64,000 bases of DNA from CAVVEC01 sp963747105. GTDB taxonomy: Bacteria; Acidobacteriota; Terriglobia; Terriglobales; Acidobacteriaceae. A model generated the notes under the pieces. That model searched no databases and was not told the origin of the DNA. It was given only the letters and a program-made list of their open reading frames with translations. Position numbers and translations under genes: made by a program. Location: NCBI GenBank assembly GCA_963747105.1, contig CAVVEC010000007.1, positions 310,001 to 374,000 of the forward strand, in the 5' to 3' direction. Each line of letters begins with the position of its first letter. Positions within the stretch are counted from its first letter, which is position 1. This document shows positions 36,273 through 45,122 of the stretch, piece by piece.

Positions 36273-37196
36273 TCACTTCCCTGCCCGCGGAATGAACAGG
36301 GCTACAGGTGGCTTGATGGCGTAAGTCGCGGCGAAACTTCCCTGGTTGACTGCGATTCCCAACCGCCCACGCGAATCGATGTAGAGCAGCGGTTGTTCCA
36401 GCGGCACGTCGCTAAAGGTGCGCACGAATGGAATGTTCATCTTATTGCCCGCCAGCACGATGGAAACCGTCTGCCCACGGGTGTAGCCCAGTGTAAGAAA
36501 ATCATCACCCCTGATGTTCGTAACCAGATTGCCGAACGGTCCGTCGGTGGCGATCACTTCCCCGGTCAGTCCCCGGTCATCCAGCTTGGCCGCCGCAACC
36601 TCCAACCGTACAAGTCTGGCCACATCAAGTTCCGGGCCCACCTTGGTCCAATCCTCGCCATGCGCCAGATGGGCGCCGACGGGAGAGAAGATATCGCGTC
36701 CATGGAAAGTGGACGAGAGCGCCGCGCCGATCATCCAGTCGCGATTCGTGATTTCGCGAGCGCTGTCGAGCCCGTCGCGATCCTCGACCAGAGTCATCAA
36801 GCCGTTATCTGGCAGCACAAAGTACTGCCCCCGTTTTGATTTCACGACGACGGCTTTGCGCGTGCTGCCCACCGTGGGGTCGACTACAACAACGAATACG
36901 GTACCCGCCGGATAATACGGGGTCGCGCCGTAAAGAAATCGCGCCCCGTCGAGAATGGAAAACGGCGTCACCTGGTGGGTTAGGTCCACAATGCGCAACT
37001 CGGGGGCAATGGAATACATCACCCCTTTGCAGATGGAGACGGAATCATCCACGGTCCCGAAGTCGGTCATGAAAACGATGGTCGGTTTCGGCGGCGTGGG
37101 GTCGGTGGCATGGGCATGCCCTTGAGCGCAAAGAAGCAGTAGAAAGCACGCGACGATAAATCGCGGAACTTTCCGCCCGTAGGTAGTGTTGCGCAT
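36273..37196 (-). CDS. Exported SAM hydroxide adenosyltransferase (DUF62 family)
   Basis: About 307 residues from ATG 37196. The family hydrolyses S-adenosylmethionine to adenosine and methionine (relatives make 5'-halo-adenosines). Signatures: TIVFMTDFGTVDDSVSICKG, VDLTHQVTPF, VVVVDPTVGSTRKAVVVK, FVLPDNGLMTLVEDRDG, STFHGRDIFSPVGAHLAHG and DGPFGNLVTNI. Unusually a signal peptide (FIVACFLLLLCAQGHAHA) precedes the domain, so the product should act outside the cytoplasm, where SAM would have to arrive from lysis or efflux. The released adenosine would suit the exported deaminase encoded about 6 kb away. Confidence 0.85.
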   Translation of the reverse strand: MRNTTYGRKVPRFIVACFLLLLCAQGHAHATDPTPPKPTIVFMTDFGTVDDSVSICKGVMYSIAPELRIVDLTHQVTPFSILDGARFLYGATPYYPAGTVFVVVVDPTVGSTRKAVVVKSKRGQYFVLPDNGLMTLVEDRDGLDSAREITNRDWMIGAALSSTFHGRDIFSPVGAHLAHGEDWTKVGPELDVARLVRLEVAAAKLDDRGLTGEVIATDGPFGNLVTNIRGDDFLTLGYTRGQTVSIVLAGNKMNIPFVRTFSDVPLEQPLLYIDSRGRLGIAVNQGSFAATYAIKPPVALFIPRAGK

Positions 37197-37353
37197 GGTG
37201 CGTTCGACAAAGCTGCCAGATTTCGATTGAAGCCAAAATTGTAAACGTTGCAGGCTCAAACTAGAAGGGGCACGCACCACCGCAGCAGGAAACTTCCGTG
37301 CCGTCTATAATCCAATCCATCCCAGTTGGTAGCAAGACTGCAAGGAGGTTGGA

Positions 37354-37752
37354 ATGGCTGGAGCTATCCCGGAGAAGTATCGTGATCTGTTCAGTAAACG
37401 AGCATTCGCCAGTTTAGCCACAATCATGCCCGACGGTCGCCCGCAAGTGACCCCGGTTTGGTGCGATGTGGAAGGTGATCTCGTAATTTTCAATTCCGCC
37501 AAAGGCCGGCAGAAAGATCGCAACGTCCGCCGCGATCCGCGCGTGGCGATGGCAATCGTCGACCCGGATAATCCCTACCGCTACCTGGAAATACGCGGGC
37601 GCGTGGTGGAAATCACCGAACAGGGCGCCGATGCGCACATCGATAAGATGGCCAAGAAGTATCTGGGTGTGGATAAATATCCCTACCGGCAGCCTGGAGA
37701 GGTGCGCGTGATGTACAAGATTCAGCCCGAACACACCACGACGATGGGATAG
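37354..37752 (+). CDS. PPOX-class flavin/F420-dependent oxidoreductase-like protein
   Basis: 132-residue split-barrel protein of the pyridoxamine-phosphate-oxidase superfamily. The ribosome site is strong (GCAAGGAGGTTGGA before ATG 37354). Features: LFSKRAFASLATIMPDGRPQ, VTPVWCDVEGDLVIFNSAKG, DPRVAMAIVDPDNPYRYLEI and a YLGVDKYPYR tail. These match the short F420-dependent PPOX group; FMN use is the alternative. Substrate unknown. It diverges from the SAM hydrolase gene. Confidence 0.85.
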   Translation: MAGAIPEKYRDLFSKRAFASLATIMPDGRPQVTPVWCDVEGDLVIFNSAKGRQKDRNVRRDPRVAMAIVDPDNPYRYLEIRGRVVEITEQGADAHIDKMAKKYLGVDKYPYRQPGEVRVMYKIQPEHTTTMG

Positions 37753-37853
37753 GGAAAAGCGCTGCCCCTGAAATCGGCGAAAGCACCCGCCCGTGCCGAG
37801 CCTGGCTCGGGGGTTTTCAGCGGCTGCAACCCTGCCCCTCCACCAATCGGACG

Positions 37854-39128
37854 ATGCTCCTGCCTACTACACAGCGCGAAACGGCGCCTGCCCTCGACCT
37901 GGCTTGGGTTCGGGGCCAATTCCCGTCTCTGGCGCAAACCGTCAACCGACAACCGGCCACATTTTTCGACGGACCCGGCGGCACGCAAGTCCCGCAGCGC
38001 GTCATCGACGCCATCTCCGATTATTTTAAACACAATAACGCCAACACGGGTGGTGCCTATGCCACCAGTCGCAATACCGATGCCATGATTGCCTCCGCGC
38101 GTGCGGCCATGGCGGACTTACTTCATTGCGATGCCGACGAAATCGTCTTCGGCCCCAACATGACCGCATTGACGTTTGCCGTAAGCCGCTCGATCGGACG
38201 TGAACTTGGTCCAGGGGACGAAATCGTGCTCACGCATCTCGACCACGACGCCAATATCTCTCCCTGGCAGGCCCTCGAAGAGCGCGGCATAACCATCCGA
38301 ATGGTGGAAATCAACGAACAAGACTGCACGCTGAACATGGAAGATCTGGCGGACAAAATCACGAACCGGGCCAAGCTGGTTGCGGTCGGATACGCTTCGA
38401 ACGCGGTAGGCACGATTAATGACGTGAAGAAAATCGTCCGCCTCGCGCATCAGCGCGGGGCGATGGCTTACCTCGATGCAGTCCACTACGCGCCGCACGG
38501 GCCGATTGATGTTCGCGCGCTCGACTGCGATTTTCTGGCTTGCTCCACCTATAAGTTCTTCGGGCCACACATGGGTGTGTTGTACGGCAGGCGAGAGCAT
38601 TTGCAGCGGCTGCAGCCTTACAAAGTTCGCGCCAATAGCAATGCCATACCCAACCGCTGGGAATGGGGCACGCTGAACCACGAATTGATCGCCGGAATTA
38701 CGGCTTGCGTTGACTATCTGGCAGATCTGGGACGACACGTCAGCCCGTCTGCGTCCACTCGCCGCGCTTCGCTGCTCGCCGCTTACGACGCGATTCAAAG
38801 ACACGAGCGCGGTTTGACGGAAAAACTCATCCCCGGCCTGCTTGCTATACGCGGTCTGAGGCTCTACGGGATCAGCGATCCGAAGCGCTTCGATCAGCGC
38901 TGCCCCACGTTTGCGGTGCGGATCGAGGGTCGCGCGCCGCTCGAACTGGCTGCCAAGCTCGGAGAGCGCGGCTTCTTCACCTGGGACGGCAATTACTATG
39001 CACTGAATCTCACCGAGCGGTTAGGCGTAGAGAAAGACGGCGGGTTCCTGCGCATTGGGCTCGCGCATTACAACACGGCGGAAGAAGTTGAGCGACTGTT
39101 GGTGGCACTGCGAGAAGTCGCGGGTTGA
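37854..39128 (+). CDS. Class V aminotransferase, cysteine desulfurase-like
   Basis: 424 residues, PLP-dependent fold-type I. The Schiff-base lysine lies in LACSTYKFFGPHMGVLYG; other blocks are ATFFDGPGGTQVPQRVIDAI, NTGGAYATSRNTDAMI, EIVFGPNMTALTFAVSRSIG, LTHLDHDANISPW and MAYLDAVHYAPHGPIDV. It belongs to the TIGR01976-type cysteine-desulfurase-like group, which differs from IscS/SufS. The reaction is not established. ATG 37854 has no clear ribosome site; 100 bases separate it from the PPOX gene. Confidence 0.87.
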   Translation: MLLPTTQRETAPALDLAWVRGQFPSLAQTVNRQPATFFDGPGGTQVPQRVIDAISDYFKHNNANTGGAYATSRNTDAMIASARAAMADLLHCDADEIVFGPNMTALTFAVSRSIGRELGPGDEIVLTHLDHDANISPWQALEERGITIRMVEINEQDCTLNMEDLADKITNRAKLVAVGYASNAVGTINDVKKIVRLAHQRGAMAYLDAVHYAPHGPIDVRALDCDFLACSTYKFFGPHMGVLYGRREHLQRLQPYKVRANSNAIPNRWEWGTLNHELIAGITACVDYLADLGRHVSPSASTRRASLLAAYDAIQRHERGLTEKLIPGLLAIRGLRLYGISDPKRFDQRCPTFAVRIEGRAPLELAAKLGERGFFTWDGNYYALNLTERLGVEKDGGFLRIGLAHYNTAEEVERLLVALREVAG

Positions 39129-39257
39129 ACCGTGCTCCCCGTAGAAACTCATGCCGACCGCGTGCATGGTCAGGACGGTCGGAGTGCCATCGGGCCCAAA
39201 ATCTCTTTGACATCTTGCCTGGCGAAATAGATGATTGGCCCTTAGTATGGAGGCCTT

Positions 39258-40535
39258 GTGACGAACACGGTGCAATACCTGATCTGGATTTCTGGACCGC
39301 GCCTGCGGGCGGTAGTCGCCGCTCTCGCGCTGCTGATGGGCGTGCTTGCGCCAGCGATGGTCGCGGCCCAACCGGCGCCCGAAACTGCCAATGGTTTTAA
39401 GGTACTTTACGACTTTTGCTCTTTGACCAATTGCACGGACGGGGAAGTTCCCTCGGCCGGGTTGATTCCGGACGCGCAGGGCAACTTGTATGGTACTACG
39501 CTCTATGACGTGTTCAAGTTGACCCCAGCCGGAAATGAAACCGCCTTGTACACCTTTACCGGCGGGACCGACGGAGGGTTTTCAACCTCGGCGTTGCTCC
39601 TGGATTCCGCGGGAAATCTCTATGGCACCACCCAGTCCGGAGGTGATCTGAGTTGCAACGCTCCCTATGGCTGCGGAACTGTGTTCAAACTGGACAGCGC
39701 CGGCAATGAGACGGTGCTGCATAATTTTACGGGTGGCACGGACGGGATGAGACCCTATGCCGGTCTGATCCAGGATTCCTCGGGAAACTTCTACGGCACA
39801 ACCGCGTTCGGCGGCAGCAACCACTACTGCGGTTTTACCAAGCAGGGCTGCGGAACCGTCTTCAAACTGGACAGCGCCGGCAATGAGACTGTGCTGCACA
39901 GCTTTAAGGGGGGAGCGGATGGCGGTATACCCGAAGGAGGTTTGATCCTGGATGCGAAGGGGAACCTCTACGGCACCACCTATGGAAACGGCGCTGCTGT
40001 CCCTGGAACGGTGTTCAAGCTGCCTCCGAGTGGCAAGGAAACAGTGCTGCATACCTTTCGTGGCGGCAAAGACGGTGAAAATCCCGCGGCCGGTCTGGTT
40101 ATGGATGTCAGCGGGAATCTTTACGGTACAACTTCGGGAATCGGCGGCGGCTCGCTCGGAACGGTATTCAAGGTAAGCCCAACCGGCAAGGAGACCGTCT
40201 TATGGACCTTCAAGGGGCCACCGGACGGCGCAATTCCGTTCGCTGGCGTCATCATGGATGTGGCGGGGAATCTCTATGGCACGACTTACATCGGCGGCGA
40301 CGCCCGTTGCTCGGATGGTCAAGGGGGAGGGTGCGGAACGGTGTTTGAACTGGCCCGGAACGGCAAGGAGACTGTGCTCCACAGGTTTAGGGGTTCGGAC
40401 GGGCTGAATCCTGTCGCCGGCTTGCTCCAGGACGCTAAGGGCAATCTGTATGGTACAACTGAGTACGGCGGCCATTCCAGTTCCTGCACCTTGTATTACG
40501 GCTGTGGAGTGGTGTTCAAACTAACCCCTAAATGA
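39258..40535 (+). CDS. Secreted GloVer-repeat protein, probably seven-bladed propeller
   Basis: 425 residues from GTG 39258 (TATGGAGGCCTT upstream; the ATG inside that site reads into a stop). Signal peptide about 18-45 (ending MVAAQ). The body is seven tandem repeats of about 50 residues, each with a form of GNLYGTT, followed by GTVFKL and ETVLHxF blocks. Seven copies would suit a closed beta-propeller. These 'choice-of-anchor tandem repeat GloVer-containing' proteins are typical of acidobacteria and have no known role. A paralogue with the same repeat number is at 54040-55305. Confidence 0.8.
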   Translation: MTNTVQYLIWISGPRLRAVVAALALLMGVLAPAMVAAQPAPETANGFKVLYDFCSLTNCTDGEVPSAGLIPDAQGNLYGTTLYDVFKLTPAGNETALYTFTGGTDGGFSTSALLLDSAGNLYGTTQSGGDLSCNAPYGCGTVFKLDSAGNETVLHNFTGGTDGMRPYAGLIQDSSGNFYGTTAFGGSNHYCGFTKQGCGTVFKLDSAGNETVLHSFKGGADGGIPEGGLILDAKGNLYGTTYGNGAAVPGTVFKLPPSGKETVLHTFRGGKDGENPAAGLVMDVSGNLYGTTSGIGGGSLGTVFKVSPTGKETVLWTFKGPPDGAIPFAGVIMDVAGNLYGTTYIGGDARCSDGQGGGCGTVFELARNGKETVLHRFRGSDGLNPVAGLLQDAKGNLYGTTEYGGHSSSCTLYYGCGVVFKLTPK

Positions 40536-40683
40536 CGACGGCAGGTTTCCCGCTGCCATAGACCTAAACCGAGCGGTCGTCGCGGCCGCTGCTCGCAGGG
40601 CTTTACGGGCTGTGGTTTCGTCAGACGCTAATAGAATTACGCTGATGTCCGCAGGAAGTGCCACCGACATTTTCGATAATGTC

Positions 40684-41388
40684 CTAGTCCGCCATGTTTC
40701 TGGTGGACTTCTCACGGTGCAACTCCACTATCTGGCTGCCTCTCGCAATCAGCGCCACGCTCGCCATACCGATGAAGAGGCCATGCTCGACAATGCCGGG
40801 CATCACTTCAAGTTTGCGCGCCAAAGCGGGGGGATCGGCAATCTGGCCGAAGCTGCAATCCAGGATGTGATGACCTTCATCCGTTACAAAGGGATTGCCG
40901 TCGCCCGACCGACGAAGTTTCACCGAGGCTCCCAGCGATGCGATCTCCTTGGCGATCAAAGCCTGGGCAAACGGAATGACCTCGACCGGCAAGGGAAACA
41001 TGCCCAACGCCGCAACCTGCTTGCTGGAATCGGCGATGATGACGAGTCGCCCCGAGGCCGAAGCGATGATCTTTTCTCGGAGGAGCGCGCCACCGCCACC
41101 CTTGATCAGATTCAGGTGCGGATCGACCTCATCAGCGCCGTCAATCGTAACGTCGATCTGCTGGAATTCATCGAGGGTGGCGAGCGGAATTCCTTCACTG
41201 ATGGCCAGATCTCTGGTTTGAACAGAAGTCGGGATGCCGCGTATCTTCAATCCTGCCCGGACCCGCTCACCGAGAAACCGCACGGCATGGGCCGCGGTCG
41301 AACCTGTGCCCAGCCCTACAATGTTGCCGTCTTGCACGAAGCGCAAGCTGGCGTGGGCAGCGGCTTCCTTTTCCTGATCGTTGGCCAT
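40684..41388 (-). CDS. rpiA: Ribose-5-phosphate isomerase A
   Basis: 234 residues; interconverts ribose-5-phosphate and ribulose-5-phosphate in the pentose phosphate pathway. Signatures: GNIVGLGTGSTAAHAVRFLG, VTIDGADEVDPHLNLIKGGG (catalytic acidic residues), GALLREKIIASAS and VEVIPFAQALIAKEI. ATG 41388 is chosen as the family start MANDQEKEAAAHASL; the frame stays open upstream. It can take ribose-phosphate derived from the nucleoside salvage set, though that connection is only functional. Confidence 0.95.
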   Translation of the reverse strand: MANDQEKEAAAHASLRFVQDGNIVGLGTGSTAAHAVRFLGERVRAGLKIRGIPTSVQTRDLAISEGIPLATLDEFQQIDVTIDGADEVDPHLNLIKGGGGALLREKIIASASGRLVIIADSSKQVAALGMFPLPVEVIPFAQALIAKEIASLGASVKLRRSGDGNPFVTDEGHHILDCSFGQIADPPALARKLEVMPGIVEHGLFIGMASVALIARGSQIVELHREKSTRNMAD

Positions 41389-41452
41389 GTCGAACTCGCG
41401 ATTCCTGCGACGGACTACTCTACCGCTTTCTCGATTAATGCACCAACGGTAA

Positions 41453-41490
41453 GGAAAAGAATGCGGGGAAGCCATGTTGGGCTTCCCCGC
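41453..41490 (-). terminator. Intrinsic terminator of the hemA-TPR unit
   Basis: A perfect 11-bp stem GCGGGGAAGCC / GGCTTCCCCGC (41463-41473, 41480-41490) with loop ATGTTG, followed on the minus strand by ATTCTTTTCC. It lies just past the stop of the TPR gene and upstream of rpiA. Confidence 0.85.
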
Positions 41491-41517
41491 GCGTGGCGCC
41501 GGATGAGTAAGAGAGGT

Positions 41518-42189
41518 TTATGAACCGGTCGCCTGTCCCTTAATGTGTTGCTTCGCCTTCGCGATGAAGTCTTCCACCTGTTGCTTATGTGGATAATCAG
41601 GGTTGGCCTTCAACAGTTGCTGCCAGGAAACGATTGCAGCCGCCGGGTCCGCCTTGCCCTGCCACTCCACCACACCCAGGTTGAATAGGGTTCCAGCGTG
41701 ATTCGGGCGCATCTGCAGTGAGTTCTTGAATTCTGCAATGGCTTTATCGGCGTCGCCCGTATACCAGTATGCCGTGCCCATGTCCGTGACCACATCGGCG
41801 TTCCGGGGCTGGATCTTCAATGCTTGGCTATAATATTCGATGGCTTGGGTGTACTGTTTGCTGTCGTAATACAGGTTGCCCAACTGGACGATGCTGTCAA
41901 AATCATTGCGGTTCTTCTTCAGCGCGTCGAGCAAGGGTGCGGCGGCGCGCTCCAGCATTTCCTTCGACTGAGCCGCATCCGGTTGTGCCGAGGCCTCCCC
42001 TGAAGTTCCTTGGGCAACGCTCGCGCTTTTGGTTGAGGCGTCCGCAGTCCCCCGGGTGGGGGATGCTGAACCGCGAAACAGGTATCCGAGTGTGACCCCT
42101 AAAACCAGGCAGAATGCGGCCAGCACGTAGGCTTGAGTGCTGGTCCACGGGGTGTCGGCTCGGCTCGAAATTTGTGCTGTTTTGGCCAT
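41518..42189 (-). CDS. Membrane-anchored TPR protein
   Basis: 223 residues from ATG 42189, preceded by GGAGAAGACC. An N-terminal membrane segment (YVLAAFCLVLGVTLGYLF) is followed by an Ala/Ser-rich linker and four or so TPR units from about residue 95 (FDSIVQLGNLYYDSKQYTQA, ADVVTDMGTAYWYTGDADKA, AGTLFNLGVVEWQGKADPAA). It resembles the TPR half of the cytochrome-c assembly proteins CcmI/NrfG, which would suit the cytochrome c gene nearby, but that is inference. It starts 18 bases after hemA ends. Confidence 0.75.
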   Translation of the reverse strand: MAKTAQISSRADTPWTSTQAYVLAAFCLVLGVTLGYLFRGSASPTRGTADASTKSASVAQGTSGEASAQPDAAQSKEMLERAAAPLLDALKKNRNDFDSIVQLGNLYYDSKQYTQAIEYYSQALKIQPRNADVVTDMGTAYWYTGDADKAIAEFKNSLQMRPNHAGTLFNLGVVEWQGKADPAAAIVSWQQLLKANPDYPHKQQVEDFIAKAKQHIKGQATGS

Positions 42190-42207
42190 GGTCTTCTCCA
42201 ACTCGCT

Positions 42208-43492
42208 TCAGATTCTGGTGCCGGCAAGTGCCGCTTGAGGCGTTTCCAGGTGGAACAGACGTTGTACTGCTACTGTCATCTGCTCCTGCTGCACCTGTTC
42301 TGGAAGTTCCTTGAGTTCACGGGCGAGCGATCCAGCAATCCTTTGTGTCATCCGGGACGTCACCGCTATCAACATCTCGTCCTGATCCTTGGAAAAAGGC
42401 CCGCACTCTTCGATGAAGGACTCCAGTTCTTCCAGGCAAATCTCGTCTAACCGGTTGCGCAACGCGATGATGGTGGGCACGACCCGTTCCGCCAGCAGCT
42501 TGCAACGGAAGCCCTGGGCTTCAGCAGCCACGATCTTCTGGGCCTCGGCGGCCAGCGCCTTCGCGTTCTCCGGCGTTGTGTCGCACGACCTTCTCCAGGT
42601 CGTCAATGTCGTAAAGAAAGATTCCCGCCACTCCCCGCACGCTGGGTTCGACGTCTCTGGGCAGCGCAATATCCACGAGCACAAGCGGCCGGTGGTTGCG
42701 TTCGCGAGCAATGATCTCCGCTTCTTCGCGGCTGAGGATGGTGTGCGGACACGAAGTCGAGGTGATCACGATGTCGGCGTCCGCCAGGTGCTGCCGCAAG
42801 TCATCGAGGGGAGCAGCTTTGCCACCCAGCTTTGTGGCCAGTTCCACGGCATGCTCGTAAGTGCGATTGATTACATGGATTTGGGCAGCGCCGTTCTTGA
42901 TCAACCCTCGGGCAGAGAGTTCGCTCATCTGGCCCGCGCCCAGCAGGAGAACCTTCTTGTTTTCAAGTGATCCGAGAATCTCCCTGGCGAGTTGCACGGC
43001 CGCGTAGGGTACAGAGACCGCCGAATTGCCGATCGCGGTTTCGCTGCGCACCCTCTTGGAGACCGTAAGCGCCTTTTGGATTACCGCGTCTAGAAAGTGC
43101 CCAGTGCTGCCGGTTTTTTTTGCCTGCTCCCACGCAGCCTTGAGCTGGGAAACGATTTGCGGCTCCCCGATCACCATCGAGTCCAAGCTGGAGGCCACCC
43201 GGAAAATGTGGAGGAGGGCGGCATCGTCAAGCAGGCGATAAAAGTGCTGCCATTCGCACATCTTCAGGCCGTATTCCGCGCTGAGGAGGCGAAAAACCGA
43301 GTTGGCAGCCAATTCGGCGTTACTGGCCCAAAGCAAGAATTCGGTGCGGTTGCAGGTGGCCAGGACAATGACTTCCTCGATGCCTTCGGCGCCGACCAAC
43401 TGCCCCAAGGCTTCGGAGCGGCGGCTCTCGCTGATCCAGAACCGCTCTCGCACCGCAACCGATGCGCTGCGGTGATTCAGGCCGACAACCAT
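42208..43492 (-). CDS. hemA: Glutamyl-tRNA reductase (one frameshift)
   Basis: First committed step of C5-pathway tetrapyrrole synthesis: glutamyl-tRNA to glutamate-1-semialdehyde with NADPH. Signatures: LMVVGLNHRSASVAVRER, catalytic Cys in VLATCNRTEFLLW, SLDSMVIGEPQIVSQLK, VRSETAIGNSAVSVPYAA, and a dinucleotide fold KKVLLLGAGQMSELSARGL. Near 42590 one extra base splits VVRHN from ENAKALAAEAQKI; the rest of the dimerisation domain follows in the next frame. Start at ATG 43492 fits family length; ATG 43591 is also open. The enzyme is normally essential, so the shift is suspected to be an assembly error. Confidence 0.92.
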
Positions 43493-43943
43493 CAAACTGG
43501 GATCCAAGGCAATCTCCCTGAGAACAGCTATGGCACCTGCCCTGCCAAAGCCGAGGCCTTGGCGGAGTTCAAACTCCCATTGTGTTTTCATTGACTTGCG
43601 GACGTATTGTCGAAACAGCGGGCACGGCGGCGGCAGTAAGCTTGTGTCATATCGCGCTCCTGAGCGTGTTTTCCCACTCGGCACTCTTTGCCACATTGAT
43701 GCGGGATCGACAGGGCGGGAGGTCGGGAACCGGAGCAGCAACCAGTGTAAAGAGCCCAAAACCCGCTTGCGCCGGCTACGAAAAAAGACTAACGTGTGGT
43801 TCATTCCTGTTTCCAGGCGCTGATAGGACGAGTGGCAGAGCTGATTCATTCCTGCCACCCCAGGGGGCGCTTATTGGCAGGTATGTGCTGTCCCTGTTCA
43901 TGGAGGAGTTAGGAACCTCACTACTTTCTTAGGAGAAAAAAGA
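43493..43943. other. Divergent intergenic region hemA / cytochrome c
   Basis: About 450 bases. The hemA frame stays open up to 43858 on the minus strand, but that extension is unlike the family and has no ribosome site. The right end holds the cytochrome c ribosome site. I see no other gene, repeat or clear promoter. Confidence 0.35.
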
Positions 43944-44264
43944 ATGAAGAATGTTATGAAAGCATTCCTGGCAGTTCTGGCGTTCGCAATGATGTTTTCC
44001 ACCTGGTCATTGGCCGACGGCGGCGCCGACACTTTCAAAGGGAAATGCGCCATGTGTCATGGGGCTGATGGCAAAGGCGAAACTGCTATGGGCAAGAACC
44101 TCAAGATCCGTGATCTTGGGTCTGCTGACGTGCAAAGTCAATCCGATGCCGACCTGACCAACATCATCGCCAACGGCAAAAGCAAAATGCCCAAGTACGA
44201 CGGCAAGTTGACCAAAGACCAGATTGCAGACGTGGTGAAGTACATCCGCACGCTGAAACACTAA
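43944..44264 (+). CDS. Small periplasmic c-type cytochrome
   Basis: 106 residues: signal peptide (about 1-24, MMFSTWSLADGG) and one heme-binding CAMCH in GKCAMCHGADGKGETAMG. The distal Met is probably in SKMPKYDGKLTKDQIADVVK. The size and C-terminal helix are those of class I cytochromes like c6/c-555. ATG 43944 has AGGAGAAAAAAG. It could accept electrons from the exported molybdenum hydroxylase encoded next on the same strand, but a terminator separates them. Confidence 0.92.
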   Translation: MKNVMKAFLAVLAFAMMFSTWSLADGGADTFKGKCAMCHGADGKGETAMGKNLKIRDLGSADVQSQSDADLTNIIANGKSKMPKYDGKLTKDQIADVVKYIRTLKH

Positions 44265-44286
44265 AACATTCGAGGGCTATCCAGAC

Positions 44287-44333
44287 CGTTGGCCGACTGG
44301 GGACCTAAGTCATCCAGGTCGGCCAACGTTTGC
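44287..44333 (+). terminator. Intrinsic-type terminator after the cytochrome gene
   Basis: An 11-bp stem CGTTGGCCGAC (44287-44297) / GTCGGCCAACG (44318-44328) with a 20-base loop, followed by TTTGC. It is 22 bases past the cytochrome stop codon. Confidence 0.75.
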
Positions 44334-44496
44334 TTGCAATTACCCTCTTTAAGCACGACGAATGGAACCAGCAACGCAGGTGGTCGCGCCTGCAGCCTTC
44401 TAACCGAAGCATTGCTGACGCGTCCAACCCTTTCACCAGACAGGCATCAAACCCGGCAGTGGCACGGGACGAGTTCCTGTCACTCGGAGATCAGGA

Positions 44497-45119
44497 ATGC
44501 AAGAGGACGATCCGACAAAACCAGTTGAGCAGAACTCCGGCCTTTCCCGCCGCGACTTTTTGAAGATTTCCGGCATTTCGGCGGCGGCGCTACCGATACT
44601 GGGGACGAAGGTGGTGGCAGGCCGGCGCGCCGGTTAAGGTCTATGGGCCGGGTAAAGTGCCCGTCGAACTGACGGTGAATGGCAAGAGGTACAATTTACA
44701 GCTTGAGCCGCGCGTCACGTTGCTGGATGCGCTGCGTGACCAACTTGAGATTACCGGCGCCAAGCGGGTTTGCGATCGGGCCGAGTGTGGTGCATGCACC
44801 GTGCTCATGGATGGCAAAGCCGTCTATGCCTGCTCGGTGCTGGCCATCGAGGCGCAGGGTAAGGCGATCACTACGATGGAGGCTTCATGCAAGGCGAGAA
44901 CCTGCATCCCATCCAGCAGGCGTTCGTTGAGAACGACGCCTCGCAATGCGGATTCTGCACGCCGGGTTTCGTCGTTGCGACAAAAGCGTTTCTGGACAAG
45001 CATCCGAATCGCGATCGGCGGAAGATATTCGCCGAGGCTTGAGCGGGAACCTTTGCCGCTGCGGCACCTATCATGGCATTCAAATGGCGGTTGCGCAGAT
45101 GGCGCAGAAGGGAGCCTGA
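44497..45119 (+). CDS. Molybdenum hydroxylase [2Fe-2S] subunit with Tat signal (frameshifted)
   Basis: Iron-sulfur subunit of a xanthine-dehydrogenase-family enzyme, most like exported PaoA-type aldehyde oxidoreductases. ATG 44497 follows GGAGATCAGG. A Tat signal (GLSRRDFLKISGISAAALP) opens the protein, so the folded complex should be exported. After a shift near 44612 come VPVELTVNGKRYNLQLEPR and the first cluster motif CDRAECGACTVLMDGKAVYAC; after a shift near 44880 QCGFCTPGFVVATKAFLD; after one near 45040 GLSGNLCRCGTYHGIQMAVA. All eight cluster cysteines are kept. Three frame changes; a broken gene in nature would hardly keep them all. Confidence 0.87.
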
Positions 45120-45122
45120 CCC

